Source: Candidatus Methanomethylophilaceae archaeon (lineage in GTDB: Archaea; Thermoplasmatota; Thermoplasmata; Methanomassiliicoccales; Methanomethylophilaceae). Taken from it: a stretch of DNA of 64,000 nucleotides. The notes under the pieces are model-generated. The model was not told where the DNA came from. It saw nothing but the letters and a program-made list of their open reading frames with translations, and made no database searches. The stretch spans positions 1-64,000 of the forward strand of contig CALUOK010000012.1 of the NCBI GenBank assembly GCA_944322255.1, written 5' to 3'. The stretch's first letter is position 1. The number at the start of each line of letters is the position of its first letter. This document shows, piece after piece, positions 1 through 8,179 of the stretch. A program made the position numbers and the translations under genes.

Positions 1-135
1 GATCATGTCTGGAGTATCGGGGAATTGATGTCTTTTTATTATAGACAAAATATCAACTAAAAAGTATCACATTACCATGACACAAATCAAAATGTTAAGA
101 ACACAACTTATATTGTGTAGCCATAGTCAGATTTG
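1..135. other. AT-rich non-coding stretch
   Basis: The first ~135 bases are clearly AT-richer than everything that follows, including a T-rich/TATA-like patch near 33-45. I see no gene, tRNA or repeat. The sharp change in composition near 135 could mark an old insertion or deletion boundary. Confidence 0.4.
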
Positions 136-257
136 CAGGGAGACTCAGCGAACTGGAGAAGTCCGCCAAGGACAACGGCGTTCTCATGTACGGAATGGAT
201 GAGATCATGGGCAGGATCCCCGCGCCCGAGATATCGTCAGTCAACCAGGTCATCTGA
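99..257 (+). pseudogene. Possible gene remnant: C-terminal end of a reading frame without a start
   Basis: An open frame follows a TAA at 96-98 and ends with TGA at 255-257. Its later part (from about 138) has the GC-rich codon style of the rest of the window and reads as a helical C-terminus ending in SSVNQVI. The part before 138 is AT-rich and offers no convincing start; an internal ATG at 195 would leave only about 20 codons. I read it as the tail of a gene whose 5' part was lost or replaced by AT-rich DNA. No family is recognised, and it could be a chance frame. Confidence 0.25.
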
Positions 258-292
258 GGGCCAGTGATAAATCCAAGAGGGTATTGAAGGGC

Positions 293-1315
293 ATGGAGTC
301 CGACTTCGAGATGGAGGTCCGCCAGTTCCTGGCCAGGAGACCGTTCGGATACAGGATGGTGCCTGTCGAGAAGCTGGAACTCTTCTGCGCCGCCCTGACC
401 CACGACAGCTACACTAACGAGCGCGGTGGCGAGAGCTACGAGAGGCTGGAGTTCCTGGGGGACGCCATCCTGGAGTTCGTCGTCTGCGAGGAGGTGTACC
501 TCCGCACGGGCCTGATGGAGGGTGCCATGACCGATTTCAAGCAGGACAGGGTGGCCAACCGCAGGATCTCCGAGAGGGTGCTGGCGTACGGCCTGGACAT
601 AGACGCGATCATGAGGGTCGGCGGGGGCCACAGGAACCCGGACGGCACCAAGTCCGTCGAGGAGAACATGCGCGCCGACTCATTCGAGGCCCTTCTGGCC
701 GCCGTCTATCTCACATACGGGATGGACGAGGTCCGGCGCCTGGTGTCCGAGGTGTTCGGCGACGCCGGGTCAGGCCTCGATCCAGCCGAGAGCCGAGGTC
801 CTGCCGTCCCTGAACCGGACCGCCGAGTAGTCGATCGGCTCCGAGGGGTGCCTGCCAATGCAGGGCGCGTCCCCACGGGATATCCAGCTCAGGATCCTCT
901 CGTTCATGCCCCCGTACATGTCTATCGCGCGGTCTATCAGGGCGACGTCCTCGGGTGTCAGGAGGGAGAGGACGGGGGACGGATGTGCCGAGTACTCGAC
1001 GGCTCCGTGGCGGAACGAGACCCTGAGCATCTTCCTGCGGGTCAGTTCGTCGAGGAGGAAATCGAACCCTGCAGGTTCGGGGCCCCCGTTCGCCAATATG
1101 TATCCGGAGCCGGAGATGGACTCCCCGCGGAGCTCGTAGCTTCCGAAGTCGCTGAAGTAGCACAGCCTGCAGAGCATGACCCTTCCGAAGTTGCGTCTGC
1201 CTTCGCACCTGGAAACTATGTGCAGAACCATGGCTCCGAGCCTGTCCTCTCCCTTCATGCACCCTGTTCCGCATCCACAGTATATCGGGGTTCCACACGG
1301 GATGTCGGTCCGTGA
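293..1315 (+). CDS. rnc: Ribonuclease III family protein, with an abnormal antisense C-terminal reading frame
   Basis: Residues 1-155 are a clear RNase III catalytic domain: signature ERLEFLGDA at 50-58 (acidic pair E53, D57) and the second acidic pair D129/E132 in ADSFEALLAAVYL. These residues bind the metals that cleave double-stranded RNA. No dsRNA-binding domain is visible. After about residue 160 (position 770) the frame stays open to 1315, but that part lies exactly antisense to the Panacea gene and looks like a shadow translation. The true end may be near 775-830 if a frameshift or sequence error exists (another frame has TAG near 826), or the gene really overlaps. ATG at 293 is preferred over TTG at 284 because AAGAGGG (275-281) is better spaced. 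Bacterial-type RNase III is uncommon in archaea. Confidence 0.75.
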   Translation: MESDFEMEVRQFLARRPFGYRMVPVEKLELFCAALTHDSYTNERGGESYERLEFLGDAILEFVVCEEVYLRTGLMEGAMTDFKQDRVANRRISERVLAYGLDIDAIMRVGGGHRNPDGTKSVEENMRADSFEALLAAVYLTYGMDEVRRLVSEVFGDAGSGLDPAESRGPAVPEPDRRVVDRLRGVPANAGRVPTGYPAQDPLVHAPVHVYRAVYQGDVLGCQEGEDGGRMCRVLDGSVAERDPEHLPAGQFVEEEIEPCRFGAPVRQYVSGAGDGLPAELVASEVAEVAQPAEHDPSEVASAFAPGNYVQNHGSEPVLSLHAPCSASTVYRGSTRDVGP

Positions 1316-1327
1316 GCGAGCGCTCAT
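770..1327 (-). CDS. Panacea (SocA/DUF4065)-like domain protein
   Basis: The protein has the layout of the Panacea/DUF4065 family: an N-terminal helix leading to LCYFSDF, then GESISGSGYI, a GPEP turn, and a C-terminal part with LTPEDVALIDRAIDMYGG. Panacea domains are known as antitoxin or antitoxin-chaperone modules; no toxin gene is visible next to it, so that role is only possible. The N-terminus carries a cysteine cluster (PCGTPIYCGCGTGC) that could bind metal. Start: ATG at 1327 has GGAG five bases upstream; ATGs at 1342 and 1258 are alternatives. It is divergent from the AMP operon and antisense to the 3' part of the RNase III frame. Confidence 0.6.
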   Translation of the reverse strand: MSARSRTDIPCGTPIYCGCGTGCMKGEDRLGAMVLHIVSRCEGRRNFGRVMLCRLCYFSDFGSYELRGESISGSGYILANGGPEPAGFDFLLDELTRRKMLRVSFRHGAVEYSAHPSPVLSLLTPEDVALIDRAIDMYGGMNERILSWISRGDAPCIGRHPSEPIDYSAVRFRDGRTSALGWIEA

Positions 1328-1370
1328 ACACGCTCCGAGCATTCTCCGGGGAGCTCCGTCGATTCTCCCG

Positions 1371-1402
1371 ACTATATGGAGATTACAGGGAACCTACTTA
1401 TT
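1371..1402 (+). promoter_or_regulatory. Putative promoter of the AMP-recycling operon
   Basis: Two TATA-like stretches, ACTATAT (1371-1377) and CTTATTA (1396-1402), lie before the GTG at 1427. The second would give a nearly leaderless transcript, the first a short leader. Either favours the GTG start over the in-frame ATG at 1376. Confidence 0.35.
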
Positions 1403-1426
1403 AGCGTCAAGCGCGATGCCGTCCCC

Positions 1427-2356
1427 GTGCAAGACATCATAGCCGAGACATCGGAGAGGATACGCGACATGACCATCCGCGGAGCCGGGAGGATAGCCCG
1501 CGCAGGAGCGGACGCCATCGGCAGGTTCGCGGAGACGTACCAGGGCAACGACATGGAGGTCTTCAGGGAGGACCTGAGGGCGGCCACCAGAACCATCCTG
1601 GACTCCCGCCCGACGGCGGTGTCCCTCTGGAACGGGGTCCACTCCACCATAATGGGGGTGGACGACGCCGCGTCCGTGGACCAGGCCAGGGAGATCCTGA
1701 TGCGCAACGCACGCGCGTTCTGCGAAAGGTCCGAGAAGGCGGTGGAGACCATCGCCCGCATCGGCGCCAAGAGGATCAGGGACGGCGACTCCGTCATGAC
1801 CCACTGCAACAGCAGCGCCGCGCTGGGAGTCATCAAGGAGGCCCACCGCCAGGGCAAGGAGTTCAGGGTGTTCGCCACCGAGTCCCGCCCCTGGAGGCAG
1901 GGGATCCTGACGGTCACCGAGCTGGCGGAGGCCGGCGTGGACGTGACGTTGATCATCGACAGCGCGGTGCGCTACGTGATGAACGACATCGACGAGGTGT
2001 TCGTCGGGGCCGACACCATCACGTCCCACGGCGCGGTCATAAACAAGATCGGCACCTCGCAGCTGGCCCTGGCGGCCCACGAGGCCAGGACCAACTTCTT
2101 CGTGTGCGGGGAGACGTACAAGTTCTCCCCCATGACGATGTTCGGCGACATGGTGGAGATAGAGGAGAGGGAGACCTCCGAGGTCGTGAGGCCCGGGGAG
2201 ATCCCGGAGTCGGTCAAGATATTCAACCCGGTCTTCGACAGCACGCCCGCGCAGTACATAGACGCCATAATCACCGAGGTGGGCATGGTCCCGCCCACGG
2301 CTGTGTACAGCATAATGGTGCGCCAGCTGGGAGACGCGGTCTTCTACAAGGAGTGA
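1427..2356 (+). CDS. Ribose-1,5-bisphosphate isomerase (AMP pathway)
   Basis: This eIF2B-like sugar-phosphate isomerase converts ribose-1,5-bisphosphate, made by AMP phosphorylase, to ribulose-1,5-bisphosphate for RuBisCO. The N-terminal MTIRGAGRIAR, the catalytic-type cysteine in MTHCNSSAA, the aspartate in IIDSAVRY and the GADTITSHGAVINKIGT segment match the thermococcal enzyme as I know it. GTG at 1427 is chosen because the archaeal family starts about there; ATG at 1376 would add 17 residues with no counterpart. The stop overlaps the next start (TGATG, 2354-2358), so translation is probably coupled to rbcL. Confidence 0.9.
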   Translation: MQDIIAETSERIRDMTIRGAGRIARAGADAIGRFAETYQGNDMEVFREDLRAATRTILDSRPTAVSLWNGVHSTIMGVDDAASVDQAREILMRNARAFCERSEKAVETIARIGAKRIRDGDSVMTHCNSSAALGVIKEAHRQGKEFRVFATESRPWRQGILTVTELAEAGVDVTLIIDSAVRYVMNDIDEVFVGADTITSHGAVINKIGTSQLALAAHEARTNFFVCGETYKFSPMTMFGDMVEIEERETSEVVRPGEIPESVKIFNPVFDSTPAQYIDAIITEVGMVPPTAVYSIMVRQLGDAVFYKE

Positions 2357-3597
2357 TGGAGATGGAGAGCTATTCCTACCTGCACCTCGGCGAGCCCGAG
2401 GACCCTGAGAAGTATGTGGTCTGCAAGTACAGGGTGACCACGGACCTTCCGATGGAGAAGGCCGCCGAGGCGATCGCCGCGGAGCAGTCCACCGGGACGT
2501 GGACCGGCATATCGACGCTGGACCACACCATATTCGACCACCTGGGCGCGAGGATCACGTCCATCGAGGGGGACATCGTGACCGCGGAGTTCCCCGCAGA
2601 GGACTTCAGCATCGAGGTCGGGTCCGTCCCGCAGATCCTCAGCGTGATCTCCGGCAACCTGTTCGGCCTCGGCGCGCTGAAGGGCGTCAGGCTGGAGGAC
2701 GTCACCTTCCCGAAGAGCATCCTGGAGCAGTTCAAGGGACCCAAGTTCGGGGCCCAGGGCATCAGGGAGATGCTGGACCGTCCGGAGAAGCCCCTGGTGG
2801 GGACCATAGTGAAGCCCAAGATAGGGCTGTCCCCCGAGAAGACCGCCGAGTACGTCTACGAGGCCGGAGCCGGAGGGCTCACCAACTCCAAGGACGACGA
2901 GACCCTGGTGGACCAGGCGTTCTGCCCGATAGAGGACAGGACGGTGAAGGTCGTCGAGGCGCTGGACAGGCTGGAGTCGGAGGGCCACAAGATGATGCAC
3001 GCCATCAACGTGAGCACCCGCGGCGACAGGATAGTCGAGCTAGCGGAGAAGGTGCAGGGCTGGGGCGCCAGGGAGATCATGGTGGACGTCATCACGTGCG
3101 GGTTCGGGGCCGTCCAGGCCCTGGCCGAGGACCCATCCATCAAGGTGCCCATCCATGTCCACAGGACCATGCACGGCGCGTTCACCAAGGACCCGCGCCA
3201 CGGTGTCGCCATGCTGCCCCTGACCAAGCTGGTCAGGATGGTGGGGGGCGACGCGCTGCACATCGGGACCCTGGGCGTCGGGAAGATGACCGGTGCAAAG
3301 GCCGACGACGGCAACCTGCAGGCCTGTCTGGGCGACGACGTCCCCTACAGGGCGGTCATGCCGGTCTGTTCCGGCGGCGTCCATCCGGGACTGGTCGACG
3401 AGATCGTCAGGCGCGCGGGGAAGAACGTGCAGATCCAGGCCGGAGGAGGCGTCGCGGGACACCCCGGAGGCGTCCGCGCCGGCGCGATGGGCATGAGCCA
3501 GGCCGTGGACGCGGCCTTCCTGGGCATACCGCCCGAGGAGTACGCCAGGGACCACAGGGAGCTGGCGATCGCACTTGAGACATGGGGATCGAGATGA
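2356..3597 (+). CDS. rbcL: Form III ribulose-1,5-bisphosphate carboxylase large chain
   Basis: RuBisCO of the archaeal AMP pathway; it joins CO2 to ribulose-1,5-bisphosphate to give two 3-phosphoglycerates, linking nucleotide breakdown to central carbon metabolism. Visible: STGTWT near the N-terminus, GTIVKPKIGL, the carbamylation-lysine motif SKDDE, HRTMHGAF, loop-6 lysine in GVGKMTG, CSGGVHPG and a phosphate-binding GGGVAGHPGG. All key lysines and acidic residues are present, so it should be a true carboxylase rather than a RuBisCO-like protein. About 413 residues is normal for form III. The residues before SKDDE (GGLTN) are less usual than the common GxDFxK. ATG at 2356 or 2362 are both possible. 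It overlaps e2b2-like and deoA genes. Confidence 0.95.
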   Translation: MEMESYSYLHLGEPEDPEKYVVCKYRVTTDLPMEKAAEAIAAEQSTGTWTGISTLDHTIFDHLGARITSIEGDIVTAEFPAEDFSIEVGSVPQILSVISGNLFGLGALKGVRLEDVTFPKSILEQFKGPKFGAQGIREMLDRPEKPLVGTIVKPKIGLSPEKTAEYVYEAGAGGLTNSKDDETLVDQAFCPIEDRTVKVVEALDRLESEGHKMMHAINVSTRGDRIVELAEKVQGWGAREIMVDVITCGFGAVQALAEDPSIKVPIHVHRTMHGAFTKDPRHGVAMLPLTKLVRMVGGDALHIGTLGVGKMTGAKADDGNLQACLGDDVPYRAVMPVCSGGVHPGLVDEIVRRAGKNVQIQAGGGVAGHPGGVRAGAMGMSQAVDAAFLGIPPEEYARDHRELAIALETWGSR

Positions 3598-5105
3598 AGC
3601 TGAAAGCTAGGAACTACGACATAGACGCGTCGGAGCCCACCGTGCTCCTCCACGACAGGGACTGCGAGGAGATAGGCGTCAAGGAGAACGACCGCGTGAG
3701 CATCACGGGCGCCAGGAACGCCGTCGCCCTGGTCAGCCGCTCGGACACCCTGGTGGAGGAGGGCGTGATCATGATGCCCTCAGCGCTCCTGCAGAGGTGC
3801 GGCGTCAGGGACGGCGAGGACGTGAACGTCGTCTACTGCCAGAACCCCGACTCCGTCAGGTCGATACGCAGGAAGATGGACGGCGAGAAGCTGTCCAAGG
3901 AGGAGATCGAGTCCATCGTGGTGGACATCCTGAACAACAAGCTGTCCAAGATCGAGATCTCCGCATGGCTCACCGCCCTGTACATCAACGGCATGGAGAT
4001 CGAGGAGATCGCCGACTTCACCAGGGCCATGGCCAACACCGGCGACATCATCGAGTTCGACAGCCCGCAGGTGTTCGACTTCCACAGTCTGGGAGGCGTC
4101 CCGGGCAACAAGATCACCCCCATCGTCGTGTCCATCGTGGCCGCGGCGGGAGTCATGATACCAAAGCTGTCGTCCCGCGCCATCAGCAGCGCATGCGGGA
4201 CGTCCGACTTCGTGGAGACGTTCTGCGACGTCGCCATGGACGCCGACAGTCTCAAGCGCGTGACCGAGGAGGTCGGGGGCGTGTTCGCCTGGGGAGGGTC
4301 CATGAACCTGGCCCCGGTGGACGACATGGTCATCAAGATCGAGCACCCCCTGGGCATCAACCCCAGGGCGCAGATGCTGGCGTCCATCATGAGCAAGAAG
4401 GTGGCCGTCAGCACCACACACCTGCTGGTCGATGTGCCCACCGGTGCCGGGACCAAGGTCCCCACGATCGAGGACGCCAGGTCCTACGCCCGCGACCTCA
4501 TGGACCTGGGTGAGAAGCTGGGGATGCACGTGGAGTGCGCCATCACGTACGCCGACCAGCCCGTCGGCAACGCGGTGGGTCCGAAGCTGGAGGCCAGGGA
4601 GTGCATAAGGATCCTGGAGGGCGAGAAGCATCCGGCCAGCGTGGTCGAGAAGGCCTGCGACTGCGCCGGGATAATCCTGGAGATGGCGGGCATACCCAAC
4701 GGGTCCGCCAAGGCGAGGGAGATCCTCGAATCCGGGGAGGCCCACAGGAAGTTCATGGAGATCGTGGTGGCGCAGGGCGGCGACCCGAACCTGAGGTCCG
4801 ACGACCTCGTGCCCGGGGAGTTCTCAGAGGACATCGTCTCCTCCAAGTCGGGATACATCCACTCGATACACAACAAGGACATCGTGGCCATCGCCAAGGC
4901 CGCCGGGGCGCCTAACGACAAGGGCGCCGGCCTGATGATCTACAAGAAGAAGGGCCAGAGGGTGGAGGCCGGGGAGACCCTGTTCACCATCTACGCCGAC
5001 AACGAGGCCAAGCTGAGGCGTGCCAGGGAGACCGCCATGAAGTACCCGCCGATGGACATCGAGGGCATGCTTTTGAAGAGGGTCTCCTCCGTCCCCGTCA
5101 GATGA
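3594..5105 (+). CDS. deoA: AMP phosphorylase
   Basis: Phosphorolyses AMP (and other NMPs) to the base and ribose-1,5-bisphosphate, the first step of the pathway completed by its two upstream neighbours. The ~85-residue N-terminal extension typical of archaeal AMP phosphorylases precedes a thymidine-phosphorylase-like core with LSSRAISSACGTSDFVET and the glycine-rich PTGAGTKVPT. ATG at 3594 forms ATGA with the rbcL stop and follows GGGGA at good spacing; MKLKARNYDI matches the family N-terminus, so the earlier in-frame ATG at 3582 is rejected. About 503 residues, normal length. Confidence 0.95.
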   Translation: MKLKARNYDIDASEPTVLLHDRDCEEIGVKENDRVSITGARNAVALVSRSDTLVEEGVIMMPSALLQRCGVRDGEDVNVVYCQNPDSVRSIRRKMDGEKLSKEEIESIVVDILNNKLSKIEISAWLTALYINGMEIEEIADFTRAMANTGDIIEFDSPQVFDFHSLGGVPGNKITPIVVSIVAAAGVMIPKLSSRAISSACGTSDFVETFCDVAMDADSLKRVTEEVGGVFAWGGSMNLAPVDDMVIKIEHPLGINPRAQMLASIMSKKVAVSTTHLLVDVPTGAGTKVPTIEDARSYARDLMDLGEKLGMHVECAITYADQPVGNAVGPKLEARECIRILEGEKHPASVVEKACDCAGIILEMAGIPNGSAKAREILESGEAHRKFMEIVVAQGGDPNLRSDDLVPGEFSEDIVSSKSGYIHSIHNKDIVAIAKAAGAPNDKGAGLMIYKKKGQRVEAGETLFTIYADNEAKLRRARETAMKYPPMDIEGMLLKRVSSVPVR

Positions 5106-5872
5106 CAAGGAGACTCTACTTCACGGTGGACGCCGACCGCGACGCGAACATCCCGATCCCGGGGGTATCAGCGGCCGGCTCCATCGACCGCGGTTCCGGG
5201 ACGGGGCCGCGCTTCACCTCCTCCGAGAGGGGGATGTCCGTGCTGGCCGACCTGCTGGACGACCTCGGCGTCAGGGGGACCTTCTTCATGGAGGGGCGCA
5301 CCGCAGAGGTCACCGAGTGCTCCGTGCTGTCGGGGCACTGCATAGGACTCCACGGCTACGACCACGAGGACCTCCTGGGTACAGAGACCGGCGTGGTCCC
5401 CGATGTGAGAGAGGTGCTGAGGAGGGGCTACGACGCGGTGTCCGACGCGCTGTCCAGGCCCACGTGCTTCAGGGCCCCGTACATGACCGCGGACAGGTCC
5501 GTCCTGGAGGCGGTCAGGGAGCTGGGGATAACCGCCGACTCCTCGTTCTACACGTCGGTCGGAGGCCCCACCGACCCCTACGAGCTGCACGGGATGACAG
5601 AGTACCCCGTCCCCAAGACGAGGGACTCCCGCGGTAAGACCATCGCGGCCTACCTGTGGCCCATGCACGAGGGGCGGAGGGTGCCCGAGGACTATGTCCG
5701 CATGGCCGAGGGCATGACCACGCTGGTCCTGGCGACCCACACCTGGCACATGGTCGAGACCAGGGACGGAGGGGTCATGGGGCCGGGCTGGGTGAGGGAG
5801 AACGCCGAGAGGGTCCGTGATGTGATCTCGGGCATCCTCGACCTCGGGTTCGAACCATCGGTCATCGGCTGA
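5102..5872 (+). CDS. NodB-type polysaccharide deacetylase family protein
   Basis: Starts with TVDADRD, the metal-binding/catalytic aspartate motif of NodB domains, followed by GLHGYDHEDL (the HxxxH metal motif) and FRAPYM. These enzymes remove acetyl or related acyl/amide groups from sugars or other substrates; the substrate here is unknown. No signal peptide is visible, so it is probably cytoplasmic. It overlaps deoA by ATGA and appears co-transcribed with the AMP pathway, which hints at an intracellular substrate, perhaps a nucleoside or sugar derivative; this is inference only. Confidence 0.8.
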   Translation: MTRRLYFTVDADRDANIPIPGVSAAGSIDRGSGTGPRFTSSERGMSVLADLLDDLGVRGTFFMEGRTAEVTECSVLSGHCIGLHGYDHEDLLGTETGVVPDVREVLRRGYDAVSDALSRPTCFRAPYMTADRSVLEAVRELGITADSSFYTSVGGPTDPYELHGMTEYPVPKTRDSRGKTIAAYLWPMHEGRRVPEDYVRMAEGMTTLVLATHTWHMVETRDGGVMGPGWVRENAERVRDVISGILDLGFEPSVIG

Positions 5873-5910
5873 TCCCGCGGCCCCTTGCCAGGAATTCTTG
5901 AGAGGGTTGC

Positions 5911-5934
5911 GCCGGACCTTGTCATGGGTCCGGC
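5911..5934. terminator. Bidirectional terminator-like hairpin
   Basis: A perfect 8-bp inverted repeat, GCCGGACC / GGTCCGGC with an 8-base loop, sits between two converging genes (ends 5872 and 5944). No long T-tract follows on either strand. Confidence 0.45.
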
Positions 5935-5943
5935 ATGGAACGG

Positions 5944-7206
5944 TCATGCGATCGTTCCGGTGCCTTCGTGTTCTCCGTCGGGGATCCTCGCGACGACCGT
6001 CAGCAGGACCAGTCCGATGACGAACAGCACCACCAGCGACAGGATGCCGTAGGACATGCTGCCGGTGAGCTGGCTGATCGCCGAGACCATGAATGTTCCC
6101 ATGAAGGACGCACCCTTGCCGAAGATGTCCATGAGTCCGAAGAACTCCCCCGCCTTCCTGGGTGGGATGATCTGGGAGAAGTACGACCTGGACATGGCCT
6201 GGATGCCTCCCTGGAACATCCCGACGCAGATGGCCAGCATGAAGAACTGCGTCATGTTCTCCATGAACGACGCGTACACGGTGATGCAGGCGTAGGCCAC
6301 GATGCAGAGCATCAGCAGTCTCACTATGCTCCTGCCCTGTGCCAGCCTTCCGAAGGCGATGGTGCAGGGGAATGCGACGATCTGGGTCACCAGCAGCGCC
6401 ACCAGCAGCATGGTGCTGTCCAGCCCGATGGCCTCCCCGTACGCGGTCGCCATCTCGATGATGGTGTACACCCCGTCGATGAAGAAGAAGAACGCGATGA
6501 GGAACGCGAACGCCTTCTTCTCGGCCCTGGCGTTCCTGACGGTCCCCGCCAGGAGCCTGAAGGCGTTGACGGACGCCTCGCCGCCCTCGACGTAGTGGGT
6601 CTGCCTGTACCTCCTGAGCAGGGGGATGGTGACGACGGCCCACCAGGCGGCGATGATGATCAGGGAGATCGTCATGGCGGAGCCCATGGTGAGCCCGAAG
6701 GACTCGCATCCCAGGATCAGCACCAGGCAGACCACGAACGGGATGCAGCTCCCGATGTAACCCCACGCGTAACCTGCGGCGGACACCCTGTGCATGTTCT
6801 CCACGGGTGTGACGTCCACCAGCATGGAGTCGTAGAACACCAGGCTCAGTGAGTATCCCAGCCTGGTTATCACCAGGACTATCAGGAACACCAGCCATTC
6901 GTTGACGAACCCCAGCGCGGCGCAGCCGACCACACCGACGGCCAGGGCGCAGGAGAACAGCCTTATCTTCATGCCCCTGCGGTCGGCGACCGCTCCGAGG
7001 ACCGGGCCCAGCAGGGCGCAGGCGATGGTGGCGATGGACGCCGCGTAGCCCCAGTAGGCGAGGTAGTCCACGGAGCTCAGGTCCTCGCCGGCTATGGAGT
7101 TGAAGTAGATCGGGATGATGGTGGACAGCATCAGCGTGAACGCGGAGTTGCCCACGTCGTACATGACCCACGACCTCTCGGTCACGGTCAGCTTGAAGGA
7201 GGACAT
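5944..7206 (-). CDS. MFS transporter, UMF1/Atg22-like family
   Basis: About 420 residues with roughly twelve hydrophobic segments. The N-terminal MYDVGNSAFTL corresponds to the FDWANSAY-type motif of UMF1 (unknown major facilitator 1) and Atg22-like proteins, and AVADRRGMKIRL is the conserved MFS loop 2-3 motif. The substrate is unknown. It follows the phospholipase C-like gene with a 4-base gap and is probably co-transcribed, so it may export or import a product related to that enzyme. Confidence 0.85.
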   Translation of the reverse strand: MSSFKLTVTERSWVMYDVGNSAFTLMLSTIIPIYFNSIAGEDLSSVDYLAYWGYAASIATIACALLGPVLGAVADRRGMKIRLFSCALAVGVVGCAALGFVNEWLVFLIVLVITRLGYSLSLVFYDSMLVDVTPVENMHRVSAAGYAWGYIGSCIPFVVCLVLILGCESFGLTMGSAMTISLIIIAAWWAVVTIPLLRRYRQTHYVEGGEASVNAFRLLAGTVRNARAEKKAFAFLIAFFFFIDGVYTIIEMATAYGEAIGLDSTMLLVALLVTQIVAFPCTIAFGRLAQGRSIVRLLMLCIVAYACITVYASFMENMTQFFMLAICVGMFQGGIQAMSRSYFSQIIPPRKAGEFFGLMDIFGKGASFMGTFMVSAISQLTGSMSYGILSLVVLFVIGLVLLTVVARIPDGEHEGTGTIA

Positions 7207-7210
7207 CGCA

Positions 7211-8011
7211 TCACTCCACGCTGAACGTGCGGTCGAAACGGGTGCACAGGGCGTCCTTCCGACCGGCGAGGTAGGCGTGCAGGTCGCGTATGAGCTCCAC
7301 CGACAGGTCCGCGGACTCGCCGTAGAGCTCGGTGAGCCTGGCGTTGCTGGCGTCGCACGCCGGGTCGCCCTCCGCGTTGAGGACCAGGCCGATCATGTCG
7401 TCGTAGTTGCCGGATTTCCTCAGCGTCCTGGCGATCATCCACCTCTTCAGCCTCCCGGGGCAGATGAGGAGTTTGTTGTAGCGGACCATGTCCTCCAGGG
7501 CCCTCCTCACCTGTTCGGCGCTGACCCCGGGGAAGAACTCCGAGATGACGCGGGCGTTATCCTCGGTCGGATGGATGTGGGGTACCAAGTCCTGTCTGAC
7601 AGGGTCCTTCCCGTCCTCCACCAGGAGCATCCTGTCGAACTCGCCCTCGATCTTGGTGTGGGCGACCCCGTTGGCGTGGATGTAGTCCTCTATGAACGGA
7701 TGGCAGGTGCTGTCCAGGGCGAAGTGGCAGACGAATCCCATGAGGTACGCCTCCCCAGCGTCGCAGTCGTCCATCCCCGAAAGCGTGTCGCGCGCCGGGC
7801 CGAAGAAGTCCCTTCCGGGGAACCTGTGCATGGAGAACCCGACCTGGCTGGTGGGGTTCCTGTGGAGGGCGTCGTAGTAGAACAGTATGTCCGGTCCGTG
7901 CAGGCCGATGTCGTACAGTTGTCTGTGTCCCTCGGCGATGGCGCGGAGGTCGGGGTCCAACCGCTGGAGGACGTCCCTCCCGAGCCTGTAGTGAGCGTAG
8001 GTGGATGGCAT
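7211..8011 (-). CDS. Zinc-dependent phospholipase C family protein
   Basis: Begins MPSTYAHYRLG and contains DIGLHGPDILFYY, a histidine in GFSMHRFPG and GFVCHFALDSTCHPFIEDY, the spaced His/Asp ligands of the bacterial zinc-dependent phospholipase C/S1-P1 nuclease fold. There is no signal peptide, so a cytoplasmic role is likely and true lipase activity is unproven. ATG at 8011 matches the family start; an upstream TTG at 8056 adds residues unlike the family. First gene of a two-gene operon with the UMF1 transporter. Confidence 0.8.
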   Translation of the reverse strand: MPSTYAHYRLGRDVLQRLDPDLRAIAEGHRQLYDIGLHGPDILFYYDALHRNPTSQVGFSMHRFPGRDFFGPARDTLSGMDDCDAGEAYLMGFVCHFALDSTCHPFIEDYIHANGVAHTKIEGEFDRMLLVEDGKDPVRQDLVPHIHPTEDNARVISEFFPGVSAEQVRRALEDMVRYNKLLICPGRLKRWMIARTLRKSGNYDDMIGLVLNAEGDPACDASNARLTELYGESADLSVELIRDLHAYLAGRKDALCTRFDRTFSVE

Positions 8012-8079
8012 GATCAAGCACCGGGGCTTCCGCCCCAACGACATCAACGGACACAACGATATGATGTCTGTCGATGGAC

Positions 8080-8094
8080 TCCATATAGAGCTCC
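8080..8094 (-). promoter_or_regulatory. TATA-like promoter for the phospholipase C/UMF1 operon
   Basis: CTCTATATGG on the minus strand would place transcription start near 8058, giving a leader of about 45 bases before the ATG at 8011. The remaining bases to 8179 hold a small dyad (TTCGGA-G-TCCGAA, 8144-8156) just behind the aldo/keto reductase gene. Confidence 0.4.
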
Positions 8095-8179
8095 GTCGTA
8101 TATGTAGAATGAAGAAGGGAGTAAGGAGTTTAGTGGAATCTTGTTCGGAGTCCGAAGCATCCCTCGATTCCGGCCGTTG

